From: an uncultured Acidobacteriaceae bacterium
GTDB lineage: Bacteria; Acidobacteriota; Terriglobia; Terriglobales; Acidobacteriaceae
DNA length: 64,000 bases
Reading direction: 5' to 3'
Assembly (NCBI GenBank): GCA_903828675.1
Contig: CAIKND010000038.1
Coordinates: 1-64,000 of the forward strand
In this document: positions 29,440 to 37,926 of the stretch, piece by piece
How positions within the stretch are numbered: the first letter of the stretch is position 1
Layout: every line of letters begins with the position of its first letter
Translations under genes and position numbers: made by a program
Notes under the pieces: generated by a model
Database searches by the model: none
Seen by the model: only the letters and a program-made list of their open reading frames with translations
What the model was told of the DNA's origin: nothing

Positions 29440-30291
29440 TTATATAGAGAAGCTGTATTCCGGCAGGACCCCGGTTTCGACCGCCATGCTGAAGAAGCCT
29501 CTCATCCCCTCAACGCACTCTTCGTCGAGAACGTAGTGAATATTGTTGGTCAGGTAGTCGCGGATGGTCGACTCGGGTATGGGGAGACGGTGCGACCACT
29601 CGGCCACCAGGTCTTCAATGTTCTCCGTCCCGTGGATGCGGGATTGAATAAAGTCCTCGGAGACCTGCTCTGTGGTCGGGCTGCCTGGAGCTGCTGCCCA
29701 CACCGCTGATACAAAGGCGAGTCCGGTGAGCGAACGCCATTCACGGGCCAGGTCATGGTAGACCAGTTCTTCACGAGTACGTTCCAAACGGTTTTCGCGC
29801 TCTTCGAGGGCCAGCAAGGCGGGATCGCCGATGACAATGGCGGCATCGGCCTTCTCCAGCATGGAGTCGAGGTTGGCCGCCATCGGCAGGAACGGGACGG
29901 CCGGGTTACCCCACTTGTGGAACAGGATGCGGGCGTAAGTCACTGTTGTCCTGCTTGCTGTGTCGGCGGCCACAGACCGCACCGCAGCGAGGTCCTGTTT
30001 GGCGCGACGAACCAGCAGCAGGGATCGGACACGGCCCTTCGCCGCAATCGTGCAGCCCGGCAGAATGCGAAGACCCGGCGTGGTAGCCAGGGCGGCGATG
30101 GGGATGAGGCCGATATCCGCCTCACCGGAAGCCAGACGCGCAGCGCATTCTGAAGGCAACATGCGGTCGATGCAGTATCGCAGAGCCAATGGACCGTCCA
30201 GAGGCGGATGCTCAAAGTCCCACATCAGGGGCGCGGGGTTGAGAAAGTTGATTGCGGCTACCCGCAAACGTTTGTCTGGCACCGGATTCAC
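29440..30291 (-). CDS. mqnA: Chorismate dehydratase (futalosine menaquinone pathway)
   Basis: The 283-residue protein has the periplasmic-binding-protein-like MqnA fold: an RVAAINFLNPAPLMW start, then GEADIGLIPIAAL, and the central VIGDPALL loop. MqnA converts chorismate to 3-[(1-carboxyvinyl)oxy]benzoate, the first step of futalosine-route menaquinone synthesis. The start is GTG at 30291. It is divergent from dprA with a 179-bp spacer. No mqnB-mqnD genes are in the window, so the rest of the pathway must lie elsewhere. Confidence 0.9.
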   Translation of the reverse strand: MNPVPDKRLRVAAINFLNPAPLMWDFEHPPLDGPLALRYCIDRMLPSECAARLASGEADIGLIPIAALATTPGLRILPGCTIAAKGRVRSLLLVRRAKQDLAAVRSVAADTASRTTVTYARILFHKWGNPAVPFLPMAANLDSMLEKADAAIVIGDPALLALEERENRLERTREELVYHDLAREWRSLTGLAFVSAVWAAAPGSPTTEQVSEDFIQSRIHGTENIEDLVAEWSHRLPIPESTIRDYLTNNIHYVLDEECVEGMRGFFSMAVETGVLPEYSFSI

Positions 30292-30358
30292 GTTTATTAG
30301 AGTACCAATTCACCACGGAGGATTCGGGCGGGGTACCGGCATCGCCACTATGCCCACC

Positions 30359-30387
30359 TTGACACGCTCCCCTGACCAAGGTAACGT
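30359..30387 (+). promoter_or_regulatory. Candidate sigma-70 promoter upstream of dprA
   Basis: TTGACA (30359-30364) is separated by exactly 17 nt from TAACGT (30382-30387), a poor -10. It is in the mqnA-dprA divergent spacer, about 84 nt before the dprA ATG. Its use by dprA is inference. Confidence 0.35.
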
Positions 30388-30470
30388 GAGCCCAATTACC
30401 TTTGAGCCTAAGTTTAGTTTCCCAAGAGGAAAGTACAAGTGTGCAAATCTGAGACAAAACAGCCTCCGCT

Positions 30471-31652
30471 ATGACCACGATGCTCCCAAATATTGACTCG
30501 GAGCGGGCATCCGCCTCCGATGAGGACCGTCTTGCGTGGCTGGCGCTCGCGCTTTCGCCCGGACTCGGCCCCAAGCGGATTCTGGACGCTATGCAGCGGC
30601 TTGAGGCCCCCAGCCAGATATTTGCGTTGCCATTGACGGCTCTGGAAGGGCTGAGGTTTCCAGCCGCTGCCGCCCAGTTCATTTTTGATGGAAAGGCGCG
30701 TGCAGCGGCCAAAGCTGAGTGGGCACGGGTCGTGGCCCAGGGAGCAACCGTGATTAGCTTCGGCTGCCCAGACTATCCCGAGAGGCTAAAGGAAATATAT
30801 GATCCGCCGCCGGTACTATGGGTCCGTGGGGATGTGCACCTGCTCAAACGGCCGTCAATTGCTGTGGTAGGGACTAGGCATCCCTCCCCCTACGGGTCTG
30901 GTATTGCCGAGATGCTGTCACGGGATTTGGCGGTGCGGCGACTCCTGATTGTCAGCGGAATGGCCCGCGGAATCGACTCCTGCGCGCATCGTGGCGCACT
31001 CGCGGCACGCATGCCCACCGTGGCCGTTTGGGGCACCGGCATCGACGTGGTGTATCCGAAAGAAAACAAAAAACTTGCTGAGGAAATACTGGCAGGTGGC
31101 GGGGCGATTGTAACCGAGAACCCCATGGGAACGTTTCCCGCGCCGCAGAACTTCCCCCGGCGGAATCGAATTCTGAGCGGGCTCAGCGTGGCCGTCCTGG
31201 TGGTGGAGGCCAGCGAGAACTCCGGAACCCGCGTCACGGCGCGGTGCGCGGCAGAACAGAACCGGGACCTGTTCGCCGTTCCGGGGAATGTGACAAGCAA
31301 AAACTCGTGGACCCCTAATACGCTGATTAAACAGGGTGCCAAGCTCGTGGCTACCTGGGAGGACATCTGGGAAGACCTACCTTCGCAGATAAAGTTGGAA
31401 CTTGAAGCGGAAGCACCGGCTGAATCCATATCGGAGACTACAGCATCCTTATTGCCAGACCCGGTCTTGCGGCCTCAGGAAGCCATGGTCTTGGAGGTAC
31501 TGCGGACCGACGAAAGCCTGCAGATCGATGAAATTCTCGATCTCATGGAGACGCAACTGACTTCTTCTGAGGTGTTTACGGCACTATTCGAGTTGGAACT
31601 TGCAGGGCGCATCAGGGGCTTGCCAGGCAAGAACTACGTCAGGACAATGTGA
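30471..31652 (+). CDS. dprA: DNA-processing protein DprA
   Basis: The 393-residue protein loads RecA on incoming single-stranded DNA during natural transformation. An N-terminal helical SAM-like region (about 20-90) precedes the Rossmann-type DprA core with VVGTRHPSPYG, LIVSGMARGIDSCAHRGAL and ENPMGTFPAPQNFPRRNRILSG, and then a C-terminal winged-helix segment (DESLQIDEILDLM) of the Z-DNA-binding-like type. Start ATG 30471 has no clear ribosome site. topA follows after about 490 bp, the order common in many bacteria. Confidence 0.95.
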   Translation: MTTMLPNIDSERASASDEDRLAWLALALSPGLGPKRILDAMQRLEAPSQIFALPLTALEGLRFPAAAAQFIFDGKARAAAKAEWARVVAQGATVISFGCPDYPERLKEIYDPPPVLWVRGDVHLLKRPSIAVVGTRHPSPYGSGIAEMLSRDLAVRRLLIVSGMARGIDSCAHRGALAARMPTVAVWGTGIDVVYPKENKKLAEEILAGGGAIVTENPMGTFPAPQNFPRRNRILSGLSVAVLVVEASENSGTRVTARCAAEQNRDLFAVPGNVTSKNSWTPNTLIKQGAKLVATWEDIWEDLPSQIKLELEAEAPAESISETTASLLPDPVLRPQEAMVLEVLRTDESLQIDEILDLMETQLTSSEVFTALFELELAGRIRGLPGKNYVRTM

Positions 31653-32146
31653 GAACGTAGGGAGCAGGCAACAGAAAGCTGAGAACCCGGCAAATGACGG
31701 TGGGCTGAATACGCTTTGCAAGGTCCACCGCCACCGAGGCAATGCGCCGGTCATACGACCCCGGCAAGGTGTAACGATAGTGTGCGGGGCTTGGGAGTCA
31801 GTATTCGACTGGATTTTCTTTCTCATCGGGACGGGCAAGGAGTTCTCTGCCTCCGTAAACCACTTCCGGCAACTGAAAACAAGGGATTTGCGGGTAGCAC
31901 CCCAACGGCGAAGCAACCCCTTGGCCTGGCTGGAATTAAGGCCATGATTGATAAAACGCGCCCTCCCGAGTGGAAATGCTGCGGTGTTCCGTGGTAGGGT
32001 GCAAACTTTGCGGACAGTTTTTCCGGAGCGGGATATGCGGCCCCGGCGCGATCAGATTCCAGACCGGCTCTGGGATGAATCGAAAGCATGAAATCGGAGT
32101 CAAACAGGGCTGACAAGGTAGAGTGGTCTTAGAAATTAGGATGAAA
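31653..32146 (+). other. Long dprA-topA spacer
   Basis: I find no supported gene and no strong hairpin with a T-run. The sequence is less GC-biased toward its centre and contains short A/T patches near 31808-31830 and 32008-32022, which could hold the topA promoter. Only short open frames without ribosome sites occur. Confidence 0.5.
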
Positions 32147-34822
32147 ATGAGCAAATCTCTGGTAATCGTCGAATCCCCTGCAAAGGCGAAGACGATCGAA
32201 AAGTATCTTGGCAAGGGTTTTGAAGTTTTGGCGTCGGTCGGGCACATCATGGACCTGCCCAAGAACGAAATTGGCGTGGAACTTGAAAATCGGACGTTTG
32301 AGCCAACCCTGATCGTGTCTCCGGGCAAAGAAAAAGTGGTGGCGCAACTCAAGCGCGCCGCAGCAGCAGCCGATGAAATTTTCCTGGCGCCTGACCCGGA
32401 CCGCGAGGGAGAGGCGATTGCGTATCACCTGGCCCTGCAGTTGGGCACCTCGGCCAAGGAGCGGAAGAAGATCCGTCGCGTCACCTTCAACGAGATCACG
32501 AAGAAGGCTGTGCAGGAAGCGTTCAAGCACGCACGGGATGTCGATCAGAATCTGGTGAACGCGCAGCAGACCCGCCGTGTGCTTGACCGTCTGGTCGGTT
32601 ATCAGATCTCTCCCCTGCTCTGGGACAAGGTGCGGCGTGGATTATCTGCAGGCCGCGTGCAAACGGTCGCGGTGCGGCTGATTGTCGAGCGGGAGCGCGA
32701 AATAGGTGCATTTCAGCCCGTGGAGAATTGGACGCTCGATGCGCTCCTGCATCCGGAAAAACAGGCGGACAAGTCCCTCAAGGCGCGCTTTGTAGGCATT
32801 GAGGGCGATCCGGTACGGGTTCCGAGCGGCAAGGACAAGGACGGGAAAGACCAGTTCATCGCCAACGCGCTGCCGGACGAGAAATCAATGAACGAAGTGG
32901 TCGCCGCCCTCGAAATGGCGAAGTGGTCGCTGATTTCAGTTCAGTCCAAAGAGCAGCAGAAGCGGCCGATGGCCCCGTTTATCACCAGCCAGTTGCAACG
33001 CGACGCGGCCAGCAAGCTCGGCTTCAATGTGCGCCGGACCATGGGCGTTGCGCAGCGGCTTTATGAAGGCGTGGATGTGGGCGCCGAGGGCACGGTGGGC
33101 CTCATTACCTATATGCGTACCGATTCTCCGCGTGTGGCGCCGGAAGCGATTGCCGGAGCCCGGGACTGGATTGGCAAGCAGCTAGGACCGCAGTATCTTC
33201 CATCGACGCCCAATGTTTACAAGGGCAAAAAGGCCGCACAGGACGCGCACGAAGCGATTCGACCCACGGATGCTTCGCGGACTCCGGAGTCGATTGCGCG
33301 CTACCTGAGCGACGAGCAACTCAAGCTTTACCGCCTGATCTGGCAGCGCTTTGTGGCCTCGCAGATGGTTCCCGCCATCTCCGATGTAACCACGGCCAAA
33401 ATTGCCGCCGTTTCATCCAAAACTGGCAAGACCTACGACTTCCGTGCCAGTGGATCGGTGTTGCGCTTTGACGGATTCCTGAAGGTCTACGAAGTCATTG
33501 AAGACAAGAAGGACGACGATGACGAGTCTTCAAACAAGCTGCCCAACCTGGACGGCGTGAAGGCGCTGGAACTGGAGAAGCTTCAGCCCGAGCAGCACTT
33601 TACCCAGCCGCCTCCGCGCTTCAACGAAGCCTCGCTGGTCAAGGTTCTTGAAGAGCGCGGCATCGGCCGTCCTTCGACCTATGCGTCCATCATCAACACC
33701 ATTCAGGACCGCGAGTACGCCACCAAAATCAGTGGGCGCTTTTATCCGACCGAAATCGGCATCGTAGTTTGCGACCTGTTGGTCAAGAATTTCCCCTATA
33801 TCTTCGACATCGCCTACACCGCCAAGCTGGAAGAAGAGCTTGACGATATTGAAGAGGGCAAGGAAAAGTGGACCGATCTGCTGAATGGTTTCTACGGCTA
33901 CTTTGAGGAGGAACTCAAGGATGCCGGAACGAACATGGAATACATCAAGCGGATGGAGCGGCCTACAGGCGAAAAATGCGACCTGTGCGGATCGCCGCTC
34001 CTGCTCAAGTGGGGCAAGTTCGGCACCTTCTTTGCCTGTTCGGCCTACAACAAGAAAGACAAGTCGAGTTGCACGTTCACGAGGGAAAACATTGCGGACA
34101 AGCCTGACCTGAATACGCCCGAAGGTCAGGAAGCGGGCGAGGCTGAAGAGTACTGCGACAACTGCGGCCGCGTCATGGTTCTGCGCCGCGGATTGTTCGG
34201 CCCCTTCATGTCCTGTCCTGGGTACAACGAAGATCCCCCCTGCAAGACCTTCAGGAAACTCAGCCAGAAGCAGCAGCAGAAGCAGAACGTACCTCAGCCG
34301 ACCGGTGAAGACTGCCCGCAATGCGGCAAGCCGCTGGTGCTTCGCCAGGGAGCCTACGGGGAGTTCGTCTCCTGCTCCGGTTATCCAAAGTGCAAGTACG
34401 TAAAGCAAAACCTGATTGAAGGGATGAAGTGTCCCAAGTGCGGCACCGGGGACATCGCCGAGCGCAAGGCGCGTCGCGGAAATATGTTCTGGGGATGCAC
34501 CAATTATCCCAAGTGCGATTTCACGTCGAACCTGAAGCCGGTCGCGAAGAAGTGCCCGGAGTGCAACAGCCCTTATCTCGTCGAGAAGACCCTCAAGTCG
34601 GGGATCTTCCTCGAGTGCCCGAACAAGAAGAAGTCGGCTGAAGAAGAGGTTGTGCCCAAGAAGCGCGCGAAGAAGGGTGCCGCGGTGGTCGAAGATACGC
34701 CGAAGGTGGTTTGCACCTACTCGAAGCGGATCGGCGACGCGCCCCCTCCGCCAACCGCCGAAACGCATGGGCCGGTTGTCGAGAAGAAAAAGGGCGGCAA
34801 GAAGGAACTGGTGCCGGCTTAA
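32147..34822 (+). CDS. topA: DNA topoisomerase I with extended zinc-ribbon tail
   Basis: Type IA topoisomerase that relaxes negative supercoils. The TOPRIM segment MSKSLVIVESPAKAKTIEKY opens the protein, DPDREGEA carries the metal-binding acids, and the catalytic tyrosine is Tyr322 in ITYMRTDSPR. The C-terminal part holds five cysteine zinc ribbons, starting CDLCG, CDNCG, CPQCG, CPKCG and CPECN, more than the three of E. coli. I chose ATG 32147 (891 residues), with AGGA 5 nt upstream; ATG 32141 and GTG 32123 are alternatives. A Lys/Pro-rich tail ends the protein. Confidence 0.96.
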   Translation: MSKSLVIVESPAKAKTIEKYLGKGFEVLASVGHIMDLPKNEIGVELENRTFEPTLIVSPGKEKVVAQLKRAAAAADEIFLAPDPDREGEAIAYHLALQLGTSAKERKKIRRVTFNEITKKAVQEAFKHARDVDQNLVNAQQTRRVLDRLVGYQISPLLWDKVRRGLSAGRVQTVAVRLIVEREREIGAFQPVENWTLDALLHPEKQADKSLKARFVGIEGDPVRVPSGKDKDGKDQFIANALPDEKSMNEVVAALEMAKWSLISVQSKEQQKRPMAPFITSQLQRDAASKLGFNVRRTMGVAQRLYEGVDVGAEGTVGLITYMRTDSPRVAPEAIAGARDWIGKQLGPQYLPSTPNVYKGKKAAQDAHEAIRPTDASRTPESIARYLSDEQLKLYRLIWQRFVASQMVPAISDVTTAKIAAVSSKTGKTYDFRASGSVLRFDGFLKVYEVIEDKKDDDDESSNKLPNLDGVKALELEKLQPEQHFTQPPPRFNEASLVKVLEERGIGRPSTYASIINTIQDREYATKISGRFYPTEIGIVVCDLLVKNFPYIFDIAYTAKLEEELDDIEEGKEKWTDLLNGFYGYFEEELKDAGTNMEYIKRMERPTGEKCDLCGSPLLLKWGKFGTFFACSAYNKKDKSSCTFTRENIADKPDLNTPEGQEAGEAEEYCDNCGRVMVLRRGLFGPFMSCPGYNEDPPCKTFRKLSQKQQQKQNVPQPTGEDCPQCGKPLVLRQGAYGEFVSCSGYPKCKYVKQNLIEGMKCPKCGTGDIAERKARRGNMFWGCTNYPKCDFTSNLKPVAKKCPECNSPYLVEKTLKSGIFLECPNKKKSAEEEVVPKKRAKKGAAVVEDTPKVVCTYSKRIGDAPPPPTAETHGPVVEKKKGGKKELVPA

Positions 34823-34926
34823 GGGGTCATCCGGTCAAATTGAAATGTAGAGTGGTACCTCAGGTTCCTGAACGGGGATCTGGGGTACTCTGCATTTGAT
34901 ACGATCAGGACTCCTGGAGCCTGAAC

Positions 34927-36414
34927 ATGCAGAATGAGCGATCTTCCTACAACTCAGTTTCTTATCCCACCTATTCCTATGTTGAAACACATCCTGACCG
35001 CCTTGCGGCGATGGCCATCCTCCATGGGCTGTCGCCGGCCCCGGTGGAGGCGTGCCGCGTGCTTGAGGTCGGCTGCAACGAAGGAGCGAACCTCATCCCC
35101 ATGGCCTACAGTCTCCCCAACAGCGAGTTTGTAGGGTTCGATCTGGCGGATATCCCCATCGAACGCGGCCAGCAGCGGATTCTCGAATTGGGCCTCGCCA
35201 ACATTCGCCTCTTCGCGGGCGACCTGATGGAAATTGGCGCGGAGCTGGGCCAGTTCGACTACATCCTTGCCCACGGCTTTTACGCCTGGGTGCCGCCCCC
35301 GGTGCGCGATCGCCTGCTGGCCATGTGCGGTGAGCTTCTAACCCCCAACGGAGTCGCCTTTGTCAGCTACGACACCATGCCCGGGGGGCACTTCCGCAAG
35401 ATGACGCGGCAGATGATGCTCTTCGGAGTAAAGCACATCGAGAATGCAACAGAGCGGGTGACCGAAGGGCGGGGACTGCTCGAGATGGTTCTTGAGGCGA
35501 GGCCGGAAGGGGATCCGTATCGCCAGCTATTTACCAGGCAGGTTGAGAGAATGAAGCAGCGCAGCCCGCAAACCGTCTACCACGATGAACTCGCGGATGA
35601 GTACGATCCGGTCATGTTCATCGACTTTGCGGAACACGCCCGGAAGCACGGTCTGCAGTATTTGAGTGAAGCGGAGTTGCCGCCCCCGAACGACCCGGGC
35701 GGCCAGCCCGACTTCAAGGCCGCAATGGAGAGCGCAATCGGTGATGACATCCTGAAACAGGAGCAGATGAAGGACTTTGCGCGTATGCGCACATTCCGGG
35801 AGACCTTGCTGTGCAGGGCTGAGTGCACCGTGCGCCGCGATTTTCCGGCAGAGCAAATGCGCCAGCTTCTGGTCACATCGCAAACCAACTCCTCACCGGG
35901 CGGGTCGCCTAGAGCAAAGGTCTTCACGATGCCGGGTGGAATCAAGATGGAAACCAACCATATGGGAGTGATCGCGCTGCTGGAGTTACTCGAGGCGGTG
36001 TGGCCCCACGCGTTGGGCATCGAGGAGCTTGAACCACATCTCGCCAAGGCCGGCTTTACCCTCGACGGCGAAGGAGCCGCGCTGCTGATGCAGTTGGCCG
36101 ATGCGAGGATGATCGTGTTTCATGCCTGGAGGGCGCCCCTGGCCCAGGGAATTTCCGCACGGCCCAGAGCCAGCGCCATTAGCCGTCAAGAGGCGGCAAT
36201 GCGGCCCTATGCCACCACTCTCATGCACGCAACCTCAAGTCTGGGCGACCCGCTTGTGCGCAGCCTTCTGCTGTTGCTTGACGGAACCCGCGACCGCAAT
36301 CAGCTTCAGCAAGCCATGCGGGCCAAATATTCCGACCTTGCTGGCGAGGACCTGGAAAAACAGATCGAGCGAGGGCTCGGCGTCTTCTATCAGGCCGCCC
36401 TGCTCGAAGCATGA
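34927..36414 (+). CDS. SAM-dependent methyltransferase with regulatory domain
   Basis: The 495-residue protein has a Rossmann methyltransferase domain (about 20-200) with the SAM loop LEVGCNEGAN and the strand SEFVGFDLAD. A methyltransferase-regulatory-like region (PF10119 type, about 215-300) and a long C-terminal segment follow, with QQAMRAKYSDLAGEDLEKQIERGL at its end. GGAG precedes the ATG by 7 nt. The substrate is unknown; related proteins occur near surface-polysaccharide genes. The next small gene starts 75 nt later in the same direction and could be co-transcribed. Confidence 0.82.
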   Translation: MQNERSSYNSVSYPTYSYVETHPDRLAAMAILHGLSPAPVEACRVLEVGCNEGANLIPMAYSLPNSEFVGFDLADIPIERGQQRILELGLANIRLFAGDLMEIGAELGQFDYILAHGFYAWVPPPVRDRLLAMCGELLTPNGVAFVSYDTMPGGHFRKMTRQMMLFGVKHIENATERVTEGRGLLEMVLEARPEGDPYRQLFTRQVERMKQRSPQTVYHDELADEYDPVMFIDFAEHARKHGLQYLSEAELPPPNDPGGQPDFKAAMESAIGDDILKQEQMKDFARMRTFRETLLCRAECTVRRDFPAEQMRQLLVTSQTNSSPGGSPRAKVFTMPGGIKMETNHMGVIALLELLEAVWPHALGIEELEPHLAKAGFTLDGEGAALLMQLADARMIVFHAWRAPLAQGISARPRASAISRQEAAMRPYATTLMHATSSLGDPLVRSLLLLLDGTRDRNQLQQAMRAKYSDLAGEDLEKQIERGLGVFYQAALLEA

Positions 36415-36489
36415 TGCCCATCCATATCCGGCCCAACTCAACACTGCGCGGCAGAATCCGTTAGTATGAGGCATCGGAGAACTGCCTGA

Positions 36490-36933
36490 ATGGAACGCAT
36501 GCTAGCAACACCGGCCGATGCCGAGATTGTTCTAAAACTATATGCACTACGCACGGAAGCCGTTATGCGCGAGGCTCGCGCCTGGGTTACGGGCGAGTTC
36601 TGGCCTTCCACCGCAGAGGAATTCTTTGCCGTAGCGGACAACATGGGCGACCCGCACAACGCATGGCTGCGGCAGGTACTCAGCTACTGGGAGATGGCAG
36701 CGGCCATGGTGCTGCATGGCGCCGTCTCGGCGGAACTGTTTGTGGATTGCAACGGCGAGGGCTTTTTTCTGCTGGCCAAGTTTGCGCCCATCCTCGATGC
36801 GATTCGCGAGAAGAATTCGTCTTTCATGGTCAAGACTACGGAATTGGTGAACCGCTTTTCAGCCGCGTCGCAGCGCTATGAGATGGTGCTGAAGGGCGTG
36901 GAGGCCAGGCGCGGCCGGGTCGGGCGCAGTTAG
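36490..36933 (+). CDS. Conserved-looking small protein of unknown function
   Basis: The 147-residue soluble, mostly helical protein has no signal peptide. It is rich in Trp, Phe and Met, with VMREARAWVTGEFWP and WEMAAAMVLHGAVSAEL in its middle, and a cationic C-terminus (EARRGRVGRS). I do not recognise the family. It follows the methyltransferase with GGAG about 10 nt before the ATG, so it may be its partner, but this is only position. A DUF-type acidobacterial protein is likely. Confidence 0.7.
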   Translation: MERMLATPADAEIVLKLYALRTEAVMREARAWVTGEFWPSTAEEFFAVADNMGDPHNAWLRQVLSYWEMAAAMVLHGAVSAELFVDCNGEGFFLLAKFAPILDAIREKNSSFMVKTTELVNRFSAASQRYEMVLKGVEARRGRVGRS

Positions 36934-37169
36934 AGCGTTTTCGCCTCTACCGTGGACTTCCATGCCCCAACCTCTCCGCTCTTTCTGCGGAAAGGATGGG
37001 ATCCCAACAATACTTGGACCTGCACGATTCGGAGAATGCTCCGGAAGCTGAGCGGCCGTGATTTTTATGCCCTGAAACTCAGGTTTCCAACCCCCTTGTG
37101 GAAATGCGTTTCGCGTAGCATGATGGTGGAAGTTGTTTGCAAGTTCCCCAATCCCTCTGGAGGTTCACT

Positions 37170-37493
37170 TTGAAGAGAATTCTGTGTCTCGCGATAGCTA
37201 TCTTTGCCCTGTCCACAATTGCGGTCAAGGCTGCGGGTTCAAGCAAGATCAACGGCTGGATTTCTGACTCGATGTGCGGCGCCAAGCACGCCGGAAGCGG
37301 CGCTGAGTGCGTTAAAAAATGCATGCAGAGCGGCATGACCCCGGTGTTTGTTGACGAGAAGAAAAAAGAGGTCTGGACCATCGACAACCCTGACGCGGTC
37401 AAGAGCTTCTATGGAGACCATGTCACCGTCACCGCCACCGCCGACGCCGACAAGAAAAGCGTTCACATCGAGGCAATAGAAGCTGCCAAGTAG
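37170..37493 (+). CDS. Secreted small cysteine protein, DUF5818-like
   Basis: The start is TTG at 37170, with GGAGG 6 nt upstream. Translation then gives a typical signal peptide MKRILCLAIAIFALS (initiator read as Met), 107 residues in all. The mature part has NGWISDSMCGAKHAG, CVKKC, then a beta-rich half (EVWTIDNPDAV, HVTVTATADAD). Small periplasmic proteins with the WISDSxCG motif are frequent in Acidobacteriota; function unknown. An earlier in-frame TTG (37137) would place 11 extra residues before the signal sequence and is unlikely. Confidence 0.78.
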   Translation: MKRILCLAIAIFALSTIAVKAAGSSKINGWISDSMCGAKHAGSGAECVKKCMQSGMTPVFVDEKKKEVWTIDNPDAVKSFYGDHVTVTATADADKKSVHIEAIEAAK

Positions 37494-37629
37494 GCTTATC
37501 CGGAAGATTTTGACTGTAAACGGACTCGCCACGCCGCCAAATCTCTGGTAGTGTCGTATCCGTCACCCCCGTTCGCCTCGATTCGGAGGCAAGCTGAGGG
37601 TAACCAAGCAGAATTGACCGGAATAGCCC

Positions 37630-37914
37630 ATGGCGCGAGCAATCTGGAACGGCAAAGTCATTGCCGAAAGCGAAACAACGGAGACGGTCGAGGGAAATGT
37701 GTATTTTCCCGAAGCCAGCCTCAAGCGGGAGTACTTCATTCCCAGCAGTACGACATCAACCTGTCCGTGGAAAGGCCAGGCCCGTTATATGAGCCTGCTG
37801 ATCAACGGACAGGATAACCCTGACGCCGCCTGGTACTACCCAGACCCCAAGCCTGCGGCCAGAAAAATCAAAGGGCACGTGGCCTTTTGGCGCGGTGTGG
37901 ACATTGTTCAGTAG
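37630..37914 (+). CDS. DUF427-family protein
   Basis: The 94-residue protein fits the DUF427 fold: MARAIWNGKVIAES, the FPEASLKREYF strand, the TSTCPWKGQARY motif with conserved Cys and Trp, and a C-terminal HVAFWRGVDI. The family is widespread and has no agreed function. The stop is 12 nt before that of the convergent histidine kinase. CGGAAT is a weak ribosome site 6 nt upstream. Confidence 0.85.
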   Translation: MARAIWNGKVIAESETTETVEGNVYFPEASLKREYFIPSSTTSTCPWKGQARYMSLLINGQDNPDAAWYYPDPKPAARKIKGHVAFWRGVDIVQ

Positions 37915-37926
37915 AGCCTGGAAGAC

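Noticed and set aside
33530..34768. A 412-residue minus-strand open frame opposite topA
   Set aside because: It mirrors the zinc-ribbon region of topA, whose plus-strand motifs are unambiguous.
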